A stretch of 39,760 nt of DNA from NCBI GenBank assembly GCA_028286885.1, contig JAQBQS010000006.1:1-39760 (forward strand), written 5' to 3'. Source of the DNA: Patescibacteria group bacterium. Its GTDB lineage: Bacteria; Patescibacteriota; Minisyncoccia; Phycocordibacterales; UBA1006. This document shows positions 28,293-34,923 of the stretch, piece by piece (position 1 is the stretch's first letter; the number at the start of each line of letters is the position of its first letter). The position numbers and the translations under genes were made by a program. The notes under the pieces are model-generated. The model had not been told where the DNA came from. It did not search any database and saw nothing but the letters and a program-made list of their open reading frames with translations.

Positions 28293-28801
28293 TTAGGAAT
28301 CTGCCCAAGTAGTCGCGAACTCTTTGTTGAGTATCATGAAGTCTGGCTTATCTTCTTCCTCAGAGGATACGCGGTAGACTTTCTTCAGATAATTCTTGAT
28401 CAAGGTTGCAGAGTTATTTGCGATAAACAGAGGGCTGACTTTTTTGAAAGCCATTCCGATGAATATCTTGTCTTTGTAAAGAGACTCGCAGAAATGAAGC
28501 TTGTCATCGATAGTAACGAGGCGTGCGTGATCGCACTCGAAAATTTTAACGTTCCTTATTTCTTTGTAATGAAACGTAAACCATATTTTCCTGTTGCCTT
28601 CTTTTTTGCTGCCGGTGTCCCATTTTGAAATGCTTTCGCAAGGAATGCGCTCATAGTTCGAAAAGTCATCCAGGCTTATTGGCCTGGCGTCGCTTGGAAG
28701 GGGCATGAGAGTGTGTTTGACGGTTCAAAAATAAGGAGGTTTGCAAGAGGAGTCTGATCTCCTTCATGCTGCAGTCTTTGAAGTTCTGTTTCTGTTGGCA
28801 T
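28293..28801 (-). pseudogene. unknown gene split by a probable -1 frameshift
   Basis: Two overlapping frames fit as one product. A promoter (28826-28854) and G-poor leader lead to ATG 28801, whose frame (MPTETELQRLQHEGDQ ... LLIFEPSNTL) stops at 28676. A second frame, starting at ATG 28706, continues MPLPSDARPISLDDFSNYERIPC for 137 codons to 28293. Joining them by a -1 shift near 28708 gives ...FEPSNTLLMPLPSDARPI, a smooth sequence of about 170 residues. It may be a true frameshift, a sequencing error or two overlapping genes. No family recognised; the second part is soluble with FTFHYKEIRNVKIFEC and ends KEFATTWADS. Confidence 0.6.
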
Positions 28802-28825
28802 AGTACTGTTGTTTTGTTTGAAAGC

Positions 28826-28854
28826 ATATAACCACATAATTGGAGTTTTTGCAA
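28826..28854 (-). promoter_or_regulatory. sigma-70 promoter
   Basis: TTGCAA (28849-28854), 17-bp spacer, TTATAT (28826-28831) on the minus strand, upstream of the ATG at 28801. Confidence 0.6.
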
Positions 28855-28879
28855 CGTTTCATTCAAAATAAAAATCCCG

Positions 28880-29419
28880 CTAAGCCGCGGGATGTAGGAC
28901 TTCTTTCAGTTTTCTTCGGGCATAGAATCCTCTTGAGAGCAGGGTATTCACGCTTGTTTCTTCGATAACTGCCATTTCCCGGTAACTCATTTCTTTCATT
29001 TGGTAATCGATAATCCTTCGTTGATCTTCGGGAAGATGCTCCATTCCTTTCGCGAGAGTTTTTATATAAAACTCGTCCCTTTCTTTTTTGATGAAGAGAT
29101 CATGAGGATCGGGGATGCTTCTGGGTTCAAATTCTATGAACGAGGACTTTTTGTCATGGACAATTCTTGATCGCAGAATATCGGTTGCATGATTGAAGGC
29201 TGATCTGAGAATGAGCGCTTTGACAGAAACCAGCTCAGTCAGATTCTTTTTATCATTGGCCCATCGGAGCGCCCGAAGGACTCCTTCTTGCACCAGGTCT
29301 TCGATATCTTCCTTCGTTTTGGATGGAAATTTGTTTCTAAGAATCTTATGAATAATGCCCATTTCTTTTTTGTCGTTGCAGAACAAGGTCAGTTTGTCGA
29401 GGTTTCGTTGGTGATTCAT
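28880..29419 (-). CDS. sigma-70 family (ECF-like) factor B
   Basis: 179 residues with two sigma regions. Region 2: DIEDLVQEGVLRALRWANDKK and the helix SVKALILRSAFNHATDILRSR (core-binding and -10 recognition). Region 4: LPEDQRRIIDYQMKEMSYREMAVIEETSVNTLLSRGFYARRKLKEVL, a helix-turn-helix for -35 recognition. This is the ECF plan, which lacks regions 1 and 3. It has its own promoter (29442-29469) and a G-poor leader, and its first 74 nt overlap the end of factor A. No anti-sigma factor is visible nearby. Alternatively a phage-type sigma-like regulator. Confidence 0.85.
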   Translation of the reverse strand: MNHQRNLDKLTLFCNDKKEMGIIHKILRNKFPSKTKEDIEDLVQEGVLRALRWANDKKNLTELVSVKALILRSAFNHATDILRSRIVHDKKSSFIEFEPRSIPDPHDLFIKKERDEFYIKTLAKGMEHLPEDQRRIIDYQMKEMSYREMAVIEETSVNTLLSRGFYARRKLKEVLHPAA

Positions 29420-30023
29420 TTTTGAGGAGTTTGTTTATTATATAATAACACACATTTTTTTTATTGCAAGAAAAACCTCTCTTGCGAGAGGCTTGTTTCG
29501 TGATGTCGAGATTTTTTCTGATCGCCATAGTAGCGTAGCGCATCCTCCCTGTTGCTGTGTTGATAGAGATATCGAGCATCTCCGCAACTTTCTTGAAACT
29601 GAATCCCGCGAGACGGAGTTCCATGACTTCCTTCATTTTCGGATTGATCAGCTTCATTTGTTCGTAGATAAGATCTAGTTCGTCGGCGGAAACTTTCATT
29701 TCGAATTCCGGGTCTTCGTGCGTGAAATGCGCAAATGCCTTTTCGTCGCGTACGATAGCGGGCGAACGCTTTTGTTTCCTGAAGAAATCGATGCACAAGT
29801 TCCGGGCGCGGTTGGCCATGTACGTCGGAGCTCCGTGTTCTGTATATTCGAATTTGAATTTCGGATCGAGAAGTCTTTCAAAAAATCCTATGAATGTTTG
29901 GCTGATGATTTCTTCAATTTCATTGGGGTAAGCCTTCAATGTAAATGCCACCATATTAGTGACACGTTCTTGAACCTTCGGATTGCGGTAAAGCTTTTCG
30001 AAAATGTCGTGTGCATTTTTCAT
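29346..30023 (-). CDS. sigma-70 family (ECF-like) factor A with read-through tail
   Basis: 225 residues. Region 2: EIEEIISQTFIGFFERLLD and APTYMANRARNLCIDFFRKQKR; region 4: LINPKMKEVMELRLAGFSFKKVAEMLDISINTATGRMRYATMAIRKNL. ECF factors normally end soon after region 4. Here about 45 residues follow (KQASRKRGFSCNKKNVCYYI...), and they are encoded by a perfect terminator-like hairpin, its T run, and then the promoter and first 74 nt of factor B. A one-base shift in the A run near 29508-29514 would instead end the frame at TAA 29461-29463, directly after the hairpin. So the 3' end is probably altered by a frameshift or sequencing error. Confidence 0.82.
   Translation of the reverse strand: MKNAHDIFEKLYRNPKVQERVTNMVAFTLKAYPNEIEEIISQTFIGFFERLLDPKFKFEYTEHGAPTYMANRARNLCIDFFRKQKRSPAIVRDEKAFAHFTHEDPEFEMKVSADELDLIYEQMKLINPKMKEVMELRLAGFSFKKVAEMLDISINTATGRMRYATMAIRKNLDITKQASRKRGFSCNKKNVCYYIINKLLKNESPTKPRQTDLVLQRQKRNGHYS
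29442..29469 (-). promoter_or_regulatory. promoter of sigma factor B
   Basis: TTGCAA (29464-29469), 16-bp spacer, TATTAT (29442-29447) on the minus strand, lying inside the read-through tail of factor A. Confidence 0.55.
29470..29494 (-). terminator. terminator-like hairpin inside the sigma factor A frame
   Basis: GCCTCTC/GAGAGGT stem with loop GCAA, then TTTTTCTT on the minus strand. The open frame of factor A runs straight through it. Confidence 0.7.
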
Positions 30024-30058
30024 GGGAATTATTTTAAGTTAGAAAATGGCTTTTGACG

Positions 30059-30087
30059 AGGATACCATTTGCATTGTCGCAAGTCAA
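30059..30087 (-). promoter_or_regulatory. promoter of sigma factor A
   Basis: TTGACT (30082-30087), 17-bp spacer, TATCCT with extended TGG (30059-30064) on the minus strand. Its -35 box lies in the foot of the preceding terminator hairpin. Confidence 0.6.
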
Positions 30088-30114
30088 AAGCCGGACAGAT
30101 TGTCCGGCTTTTGA
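30084..30114. terminator. terminator with perfect 14-bp stem
   Basis: TCAAAAGCCGGACA and its complement with loop GAT. It ends the gene at 30122 on the minus strand. Confidence 0.9.
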
Positions 30115-30121
30115 TGTTACG

Positions 30122-31099
30122 CTATGCGCTTTCAACCAATCCCCTTACCTGATCCTGCGTTAGCACCGAATCGAAAAGATTGGCGATTGCCGCCTTTCTC
30201 ACCGATTCGGGCAAATAGCTCCAAGGGCCTTTGATTGACTTGCCGTCTTTCTTCCAACTGCTGATCGCGAGCGAGAGGATCTTCATGTCGATCGCAACGT
30301 ACAAGATGTCATCGACGTCCATGCCACGCGCCTTGGCTTTCTTGATCTGGTCTTCCTTGTGCTCGCGCTTGGACGTATTGATTGTGAACTGGATGCCGAT
30401 ATGCTTCTCGTCGAACGACACCTCGTCTTTTTCAATCCCGATGCCCCGCTTCTTCTGCTTGGTCGAGATGATGAAGTCGATTTTTTCTTCGACGTCCTGG
30501 TATGCGTTGGCGGACGCGATGGAAAGCCCGAGATCCGGACGGTCAATCGCGATCGTTTCGAGCGCTCCCATCACGATCTGTTCCGCCTTTACGCCGAGCT
30601 GTTCGGACTCGACTCCGGACCTCTCCGCGATCTTGCGGTAGGCTTCGGACTTCATCATGTCGCGCATCTTTGCCTTCTCGGACAATACGGTGCCGAGTTC
30701 CCTGTTTGCATCATTCGCAATCCGGTCTTGCGAGATCTTCTCGGCAAGAATGCGGCGGAGCTTTTTGCCGTCGCCTGACTGGTCGACTTCTTCAGGGATC
30801 GTCACGTCCATTCCCATATGCCGCGCAGCGATGATTTGCCCCATCGTTACTCCTTCCTCACCTGCGACGGAAAATCGCTTCTTGAACTTGTCATACGAAA
30901 CGTTCCGGGAATGCTCGCTCGGCGTTTTGATCGATTCCAAAATTTCCGACTGGGAAGATTTCGCCCGCTCTACGATCGCTGCGATCTGGTCCTCGTGCAG
31001 ATGCTCGATCGCGTCGCCCAAAAATTCGTATGCGAAGTCAGCCGGATTTTTTTCGAGAGGTTTTTGTTTTTCAATAGGAGGAGTAAAGGTTGGATTCAT
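30122..31099 (-). CDS. cytoplasmic protein of unknown function (325 aa)
   Basis: Soluble, charged protein. The N-terminal two thirds look helical (HLHEDQIAAIVERAKSSQSEILESI, EKISQDRIANDANRELGTVLSEKAKMRDMM). The C-terminal third has alternating strands: VEEKIDFIISTKQKKRG, EKHIGIQFTIN, then EDQIKKAKARGMDVDDILYVAIDMKIL. That order (Asp on a strand, then an IGIQFT strand, then a helix) recalls PD-(D/E)XK nuclease-like folds, but the canonical x-K after the acidic residue is missing, so I do not assign it. TATACT lies 7 nt before the ATG. Its promoter shares a -35 box with the divergent gene at 31193. Confidence 0.8.
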   Translation of the reverse strand: MNPTFTPPIEKQKPLEKNPADFAYEFLGDAIEHLHEDQIAAIVERAKSSQSEILESIKTPSEHSRNVSYDKFKKRFSVAGEEGVTMGQIIAARHMGMDVTIPEEVDQSGDGKKLRRILAEKISQDRIANDANRELGTVLSEKAKMRDMMKSEAYRKIAERSGVESEQLGVKAEQIVMGALETIAIDRPDLGLSIASANAYQDVEEKIDFIISTKQKKRGIGIEKDEVSFDEKHIGIQFTINTSKREHKEDQIKKAKARGMDVDDILYVAIDMKILSLAISSWKKDGKSIKGPWSYLPESVRKAAIANLFDSVLTQDQVRGLVESA

Positions 31100-31106
31100 G
31101 CGAATC

Positions 31107-31156
31107 AGTATATCTTAGTTTCACGATTTGACAATTTAGGCGAAATATATTATACA
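31107..31156. promoter_or_regulatory. back-to-back promoters sharing one -35 box
   Basis: TTTGACAA at 31127-31134 reads TTGACA on plus (17-bp spacer, TATACA at 31151-31156) and TTGTCA on minus (16-bp spacer, TATACT at 31107-31112). The two RNA polymerase sites overlap and must exclude each other. Confidence 0.65.
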
Positions 31157-31192
31157 AGATGGCATATATTTGTTCATTAAAATTAAAAAGTC

Positions 31193-32071
31193 ATGAAAAA
31201 AGTAATCATCGGTACTGTCCTCTTAGTTATTACCGTCGTATGCCTCGGTATCTTTTTCTACAACAAGGGAATTAGCGACGGGAACAAGGAAATATCCAGC
31301 CTGCTCGAATCTCCGAAAGCCACTGTCACGGAAGAAGTTCTGACGGCAGACTCGGCAAGCGAATTTCCCGGCAGCATCGTCATGTGGTCGGATGAGCCGG
31401 GTGTAAATTCGTTCTTTTTATTCAACTCCCTGCCTCTAATGCAGAAGGCTTTGTGCAAGGAAGTAACTCCTGAAGGAGTTCTTCATACCAACATAACCTT
31501 CATAAGGAGCGGAGATCGTCTTCTTGGTTTCACGCCTGAAGGAAGGCTTCTTGATACGACGATGAGTTCTGTTATTAGAAGTGCTATTAATTCTAATGTC
31601 TCGGCCAAAGATGGAATTGTTTTTGCTTCCTTTCATACGCTCAGAAATCAGCGAGCGCTGCTTCTGGATTTCTTGCCGAATGCGTCTCCTGCGAAACTGG
31701 AAGGCGTTCCGTGCAGCCTGAAAGCCTTGAATGTTTATGGGAATGATCCCGGCATCAAGACTTTGTGCTTCAAGGGAACCGTCCATCACGTATCTGCCTC
31801 TTTTCTGGACGAACTAGCTCTTCGTGCAAAAGGAACCCTCAATAAGTCAGAAGGGGGTGCTTATGTTATGCGCGTTGATGATAGTATGTTACCAAAATTG
31901 GGAGGAACAAAAGGAGGGTCGGTCACGGTTAGGTTTGGAAACGAAGAGCGTTTTTTTGGAATTGCGGACGGATATTTCCAAATGGCCAAGAAAGATAACC
32001 AAACAGGGGTGCTGACCAAAGGAACATTTATTCTCCTTCGTCCTATTACGATGAAGGACATCGACGTTTAA
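31193..32071 (+). CDS. membrane-anchored exported protein of unknown function (292 aa)
   Basis: One N-terminal helix (residues 4-23, VIIGTVLLVITVVCLGIFFY) after MKK, probably an anchor, then an outer domain with four cysteines spread over the chain (ALCKEV, VPCSLK, TLCFKG). The fold is mixed alpha/beta (LHTNITFIRSGDRLLGF, GSVTVRFGNEERFFGIADGYFQM). Not recognised. It has a consensus promoter and a G-poor leader containing TTGTTCATTAAA, which recurs in other accessory leaders. Single-gene unit with its own terminator. Confidence 0.78.
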   Translation: MKKVIIGTVLLVITVVCLGIFFYNKGISDGNKEISSLLESPKATVTEEVLTADSASEFPGSIVMWSDEPGVNSFFLFNSLPLMQKALCKEVTPEGVLHTNITFIRSGDRLLGFTPEGRLLDTTMSSVIRSAINSNVSAKDGIVFASFHTLRNQRALLLDFLPNASPAKLEGVPCSLKALNVYGNDPGIKTLCFKGTVHHVSASFLDELALRAKGTLNKSEGGAYVMRVDDSMLPKLGGTKGGSVTVRFGNEERFFGIADGYFQMAKKDNQTGVLTKGTFILLRPITMKDIDV

Positions 32072-32085
32072 CTTTTTGCCAATGC

Positions 32086-32114
32086 AAAGCCGCACTAACG
32101 AGTGCGGCTTTTTA
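32086..32114. terminator. bidirectional terminator
   Basis: AAAGCCGCACT/AGTGCGGCTTT, 11-bp stem, loop AACG, between the convergent stops at 32071 and 32116. Confidence 0.9.
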
Positions 32115-32115
32115 C

Positions 32116-33102
32116 TTATCTGATATTTCTCATGTCCTCATGCTCGTCCGTCTCGTCCATGATTTCGCCTACCAGGACTTCGAGCACGTCTTCCAAGGTT
32201 ACGAATCCGACGGTCTTCTCGTTCTCGTCAATCACGATCGCGCAGTGCGTTTTCAATTTCTGAAACTGTACGAGCAGGTGGTCCGACTGGACTGTTTCCG
32301 GAATGAACTTTACCGGCTTCATGAACTCGGAAATGGTCCGACTGTGTTCGTCTCGCGCAAGTCCGCGCAGAATGTCTTTCGAAGTCACTACGCCGACGAT
32401 GTCATCAAGATCGTTTCCGTAGACGGGAATTCTTGAAAACGGCTTTTCTCCGATGATCGCAAGCGCGTCAGTGAGCGTACATTGGTCGCTCAAGAATTCA
32501 ACGACGCCCCGGGGCGTCATGATGTCGCGAACCAGCGTGTCATTCATTTCAAACGTGTTCAAGATGATGCGCTTCTCGTCGAGCTCGATCTCGCCTTCGG
32601 CGTGGCTCGTTTCCGACATTACGCGCAGGTCGTCTTCGGATACCAGGATCGTGTGCGTTCCGATCAAAAGCTTGATGAGTTTTTCATATAGCCACACGAT
32701 GGGTGAGAAAATTTTTGTAATGACCAGGATGACAGGCGCAAACGTCATGCCGATTTTTTCGGCATATTTGTCGCCGATTGATTTCGGAATCAATTCTCCA
32801 AACAGAATGATCGCGAATGTCATGATGAGTGAAACGATCGCGACTGATCCCGCGAATTCCTCGCCTGCGTCTTTCCCGATCAGAATGCTTCCGATCACGG
32901 TCGAAACGTTCATGAATACAACCAACAGGAAGATCGATCGCGCCATCGTGAGCTTCGCTTTCAGCAGCGCGTCCGCTCCCCGCTTCTTCTGCGCAGCGAG
33001 TACGCGCGCTCGCGACAGTGATACGGTGAACATCGACGCCTCGAGCATGGCGAAAAATCCGGTAACAACGACAATCACGACTCCCTCAATAATTAATTTC
33101 AT
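32116..33102 (-). CDS. CNNM/CorC-type membrane protein with CBS domains
   Basis: 328 residues. DUF21 membrane domain with about four helices (residues 1-160: LIIEGVVIVVVTGFFAMLEAS, then FVMNVSTVIGSILI-like segment, IVSLIMTFAIILFGELIPKSIG, FAPVILVITKIFSPIVWLYEKL), followed by the acidic HAEGEIELDEKRII linker and two CBS motifs (DIMTPRGVVEFLSDQ ... GVVTSKDILRG and VKFIPETVQSDHLLVQF ... GFVTLEDVLEVLVGEIMDE). Relatives transport Mg2+ or Co2+ or control their efflux. The C-terminal CorC_HlyC domain found in many relatives is absent; the protein ends soon after the second CBS motif. TATAGT lies 12 nt before the ATG. Confidence 0.92.
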   Translation of the reverse strand: MKLIIEGVVIVVVTGFFAMLEASMFTVSLSRARVLAAQKKRGADALLKAKLTMARSIFLLVVFMNVSTVIGSILIGKDAGEEFAGSVAIVSLIMTFAIILFGELIPKSIGDKYAEKIGMTFAPVILVITKIFSPIVWLYEKLIKLLIGTHTILVSEDDLRVMSETSHAEGEIELDEKRIILNTFEMNDTLVRDIMTPRGVVEFLSDQCTLTDALAIIGEKPFSRIPVYGNDLDDIVGVVTSKDILRGLARDEHSRTISEFMKPVKFIPETVQSDHLLVQFQKLKTHCAIVIDENEKTVGFVTLEDVLEVLVGEIMDETDEHEDMRNIR

Positions 33103-33161
33103 AGTGATTTTATGACTATATCATAAAAAAGCCGGCTTCGTGAGCAGGTTTTTTTATTTCC

Positions 33162-33890
33162 CTATTTCTTCCCCATTACCCACATCATCTCAAAATATGC
33201 CGCCAAGCTTGCAACCATAGCTTTGCTTCGGACTTCGATAATTGTCTGCGGTTCGTCATAAATTTCGAACAGTACACGATCATCAAAGACTTCAATGCTC
33301 ATATGCGCTGCTAAATCTATATCGATATACCTGATATCGCGGAACGTAACGTTTTGATGGGCTTCAATTTCCGCCTTCAGGTGTTTCTGCGAGACGATTC
33401 GGTCGGTGATCTTGTTCTTTAATGCCCACTGCTCGTATTCGACGAATGTCTCACCCATCAGTTTCACCCAAGGGTCACCCGCCATTCCGATGGTTCGGAA
33501 TGATGATTTCGGCTTGGTTGTCCTCATAACTTCCTGCCATGCTTCTTGCCAACCTCTCGTCCCCTCGTAGATTGTGACTTCATGCCCGCCTGCATTTGAA
33601 AGTCCGGAAACCATTTTTGCCAAGTCGTTCGCGCTTTTGATCTGGCGTTCGAACTTGGTGACGAGATGATCGGGATTTTTCAAGGTGAAGAACTTCTTCT
33701 TATTCTTCTCGACTTCTTGGACCAAGTTCTGATTCTCCAGGTGCGCCAATGCATCGTAAACGATATTTCGATGAAGGTCTGCGAGCTTGATGATATCGCC
33801 TGCACTCGATGATCCTCCGAGTTTTGCGAGCGCTTTGTATACGATTGTCTCGTTTGGCGTAAGACCGAGGTTTTTGAGAGTAGATTCCAT
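33162..33890 (-). CDS. TrmB-like transcription regulator (copy 2)
   Basis: 242 residues. Winged helix MESTLKNLGLTPNETIVYKALAKLGG ... DLHRNIVYDALAHLENQNLVQEV, linker, effector domain with VTIYEGTRGWQEAWQEV (matching VEGRDMEHYFREAF of copy 1 and FEGQEGLKKIYRSML of copy 3) and the end SLAAYFEMMWVMGKK. TATACT lies 6 nt before the ATG. A 12-bp dyad 38 nt upstream is a strong operator candidate, and the divergent gene is a lipoprotein with two promoters, so this regulator probably controls both. Confidence 0.9.
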   Translation of the reverse strand: MESTLKNLGLTPNETIVYKALAKLGGSSSAGDIIKLADLHRNIVYDALAHLENQNLVQEVEKNKKKFFTLKNPDHLVTKFERQIKSANDLAKMVSGLSNAGGHEVTIYEGTRGWQEAWQEVMRTTKPKSSFRTIGMAGDPWVKLMGETFVEYEQWALKNKITDRIVSQKHLKAEIEAHQNVTFRDIRYIDIDLAAHMSIEVFDDRVLFEIYDEPQTIIEVRSKAMVASLAAYFEMMWVMGKK

Positions 33891-33896
33891 ACTATT

Positions 33897-33902
33897 AGTA
33901 TA
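33897..33902 (-). promoter_or_regulatory. -10 box of TrmB-like copy 2
   Basis: TATACT on the minus strand, 6 nt from the ATG at 33890. Confidence 0.6.
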
Positions 33903-33927
33903 GCTAATTTAAGTATTTTTTCCTCGA

Positions 33928-33963
33928 TTCAAATAAACCCTTGCCAGTTAAGGTTTATTTGAA
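33928..33963. promoter_or_regulatory. dyad operator candidate 1
   Basis: TTCAAATAAACC-N12-GGTTTATTTGAA, perfect 12-bp arms. Its left half reads ATAAACCCTTG, the same 11 bases as in front of TrmB-like copy 1. Confidence 0.75.
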
Positions 33964-33980
33964 CTCTTAGCACGCTAGTT

Positions 33981-34010
33981 ATTTTGTCATCATAAAAATA
34001 TTGACAAAAT
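33981..34010. promoter_or_regulatory. dyad operator candidate 2, overlapping a -35 box
   Basis: ATTTTGTCA-N12-TGACAAAAT, perfect 9-bp arms with the same 12-nt spacing as dyad 1. The right half contains the -35 box of promoter P1. A further half copy TTTTGTCATC is at 34109-34118. Confidence 0.75.
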
Positions 34011-34029
34011 GAAACGAGTATGCTATGCT
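34001..34029 (+). promoter_or_regulatory. promoter P1 of the lipoprotein gene
   Basis: TTGACA (34001-34006), 17-bp spacer ending TGC, TATGCT (34024-34029). Confidence 0.75.
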
Positions 34030-34062
34030 TGTACTAAGAACAGATCGTTCGTCACAACTTAA

Positions 34063-34091
34063 TTGCCCTAAGAAGGCAGTCATAGTATAAT
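34063..34091 (+). promoter_or_regulatory. promoter P2 of the lipoprotein gene
   Basis: TTGCCC (34063-34068), 17-bp spacer, TATAAT (34086-34091). The half-site TTTTGTCATC lies about 10-20 nt after its expected start point. Confidence 0.6.
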
Positions 34092-34174
34092 CACAATTAT
34101 GATGATAGTTTTGTCATCTCACTGATCTCGATATTCCTCATTAATTATTAATAACTAAAACCAATATTCTCAAC

Positions 34175-34858
34175 ATGGAAACACTTAAAACTTCTAACCT
34201 TCGCGAACAGTTCGCTTCAGTTATCAAAACAGGAACTATGATCGCCCTTCTCACCTTCCTTGCATCATGCCGTCCAACCATGACCGCGGAAACCTTGGAA
34301 AAGATTAAAAATGAAACGTCGGTTGAAAGCGTCGGCGATACAACCAAAGCGAACCTCGAAAAATCAGCAGAGAAAATCTTCACTCTGCTTGAGAATCGCC
34401 CTTTTGTATCAGTTGCCACAGATTCCTTCGATTACCTTGTAATGCCGATCAAAACAGAAGATGGACTAAAGGATTTTCAATCCCATCCGTCAGGAATGTT
34501 TGCTCGTAATTTCAGAATTTCTAAGATGCCTTTGCATGATCACTCGGGGCAAAATCTCGAAAGGAAAATTGGCATTCAAAAAAATGACGATCTGTACATG
34601 CTCTATCTCGAAGAAAGAAACGATTCAACGCACATGACCGCCTCGGTTGCAAATGACGGCACGATCATATCCGCAGTTGTCGGCGAAGGAAAAGGAGCGG
34701 AAAACAGAATGGGGTCAAAGCTTATCTACAATCTCGAAAAAAGCGGTCCGCATTACTACAACGGAGCAGAAACCAAAGACGCGACTCTTGCGGAAGTAAA
34801 GGTCATGATTGACGAAGATGCAAAGCTTATAAAAGAGGTATCAGATTTGATCAAATAA
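34175..34858 (+). CDS. lipoprotein of unknown function (227 aa)
   Basis: The N-terminus METLKTSNLREQFASVIKTGTMIALLTFLASC has a long n-region and a lipobox-like end LASC, so the Cys (about residue 32) is probably lipid-modified. The mature part has MPLHDHSGQNLERKIGI, DDLYMLYLEERNDSTHMTASV and a repeated acidic helix near the end (VKVMIDEDAKLIKEVSDLIK). Not recognised. The gene has an unusually elaborate control region of about 280 bp with two promoters and dyads, divergent from TrmB-like copy 2, so its product is probably made only under certain conditions. Confidence 0.8.
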   Translation: METLKTSNLREQFASVIKTGTMIALLTFLASCRPTMTAETLEKIKNETSVESVGDTTKANLEKSAEKIFTLLENRPFVSVATDSFDYLVMPIKTEDGLKDFQSHPSGMFARNFRISKMPLHDHSGQNLERKIGIQKNDDLYMLYLEERNDSTHMTASVANDGTIISAVVGEGKGAENRMGSKLIYNLEKSGPHYYNGAETKDATLAEVKVMIDEDAKLIKEVSDLIK

Positions 34859-34865
34859 GCAAAGC

Positions 34866-34892
34866 AAAAGCTGGTCAATGATCGGCTTTTAT
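34866..34892 (+). terminator. terminator
   Basis: AAAAGCTGGTC/GATCGGCTTTT with two G-T pairs, loop AAT, then T-rich sequence; after the lipoprotein gene. Confidence 0.7.
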
Positions 34893-34923
34893 TCAAAATT
34901 TAATAATCATTAAAAACAAAAAA

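Noticed and set aside
28666-28866. 66-codon minus-strand frame starting MNETLQKL
   Set aside because: Its start lies on the -35 side of the promoter for the gene at 28801, and its product is unlike a folded protein; the other frames explain the region.
30122-31099. PD-(D/E)XK nuclease assignment
   Set aside because: Strand order is suggestive, but the required acidic-x-Lys is not present in IGIQFTIN, so no nuclease function is claimed.
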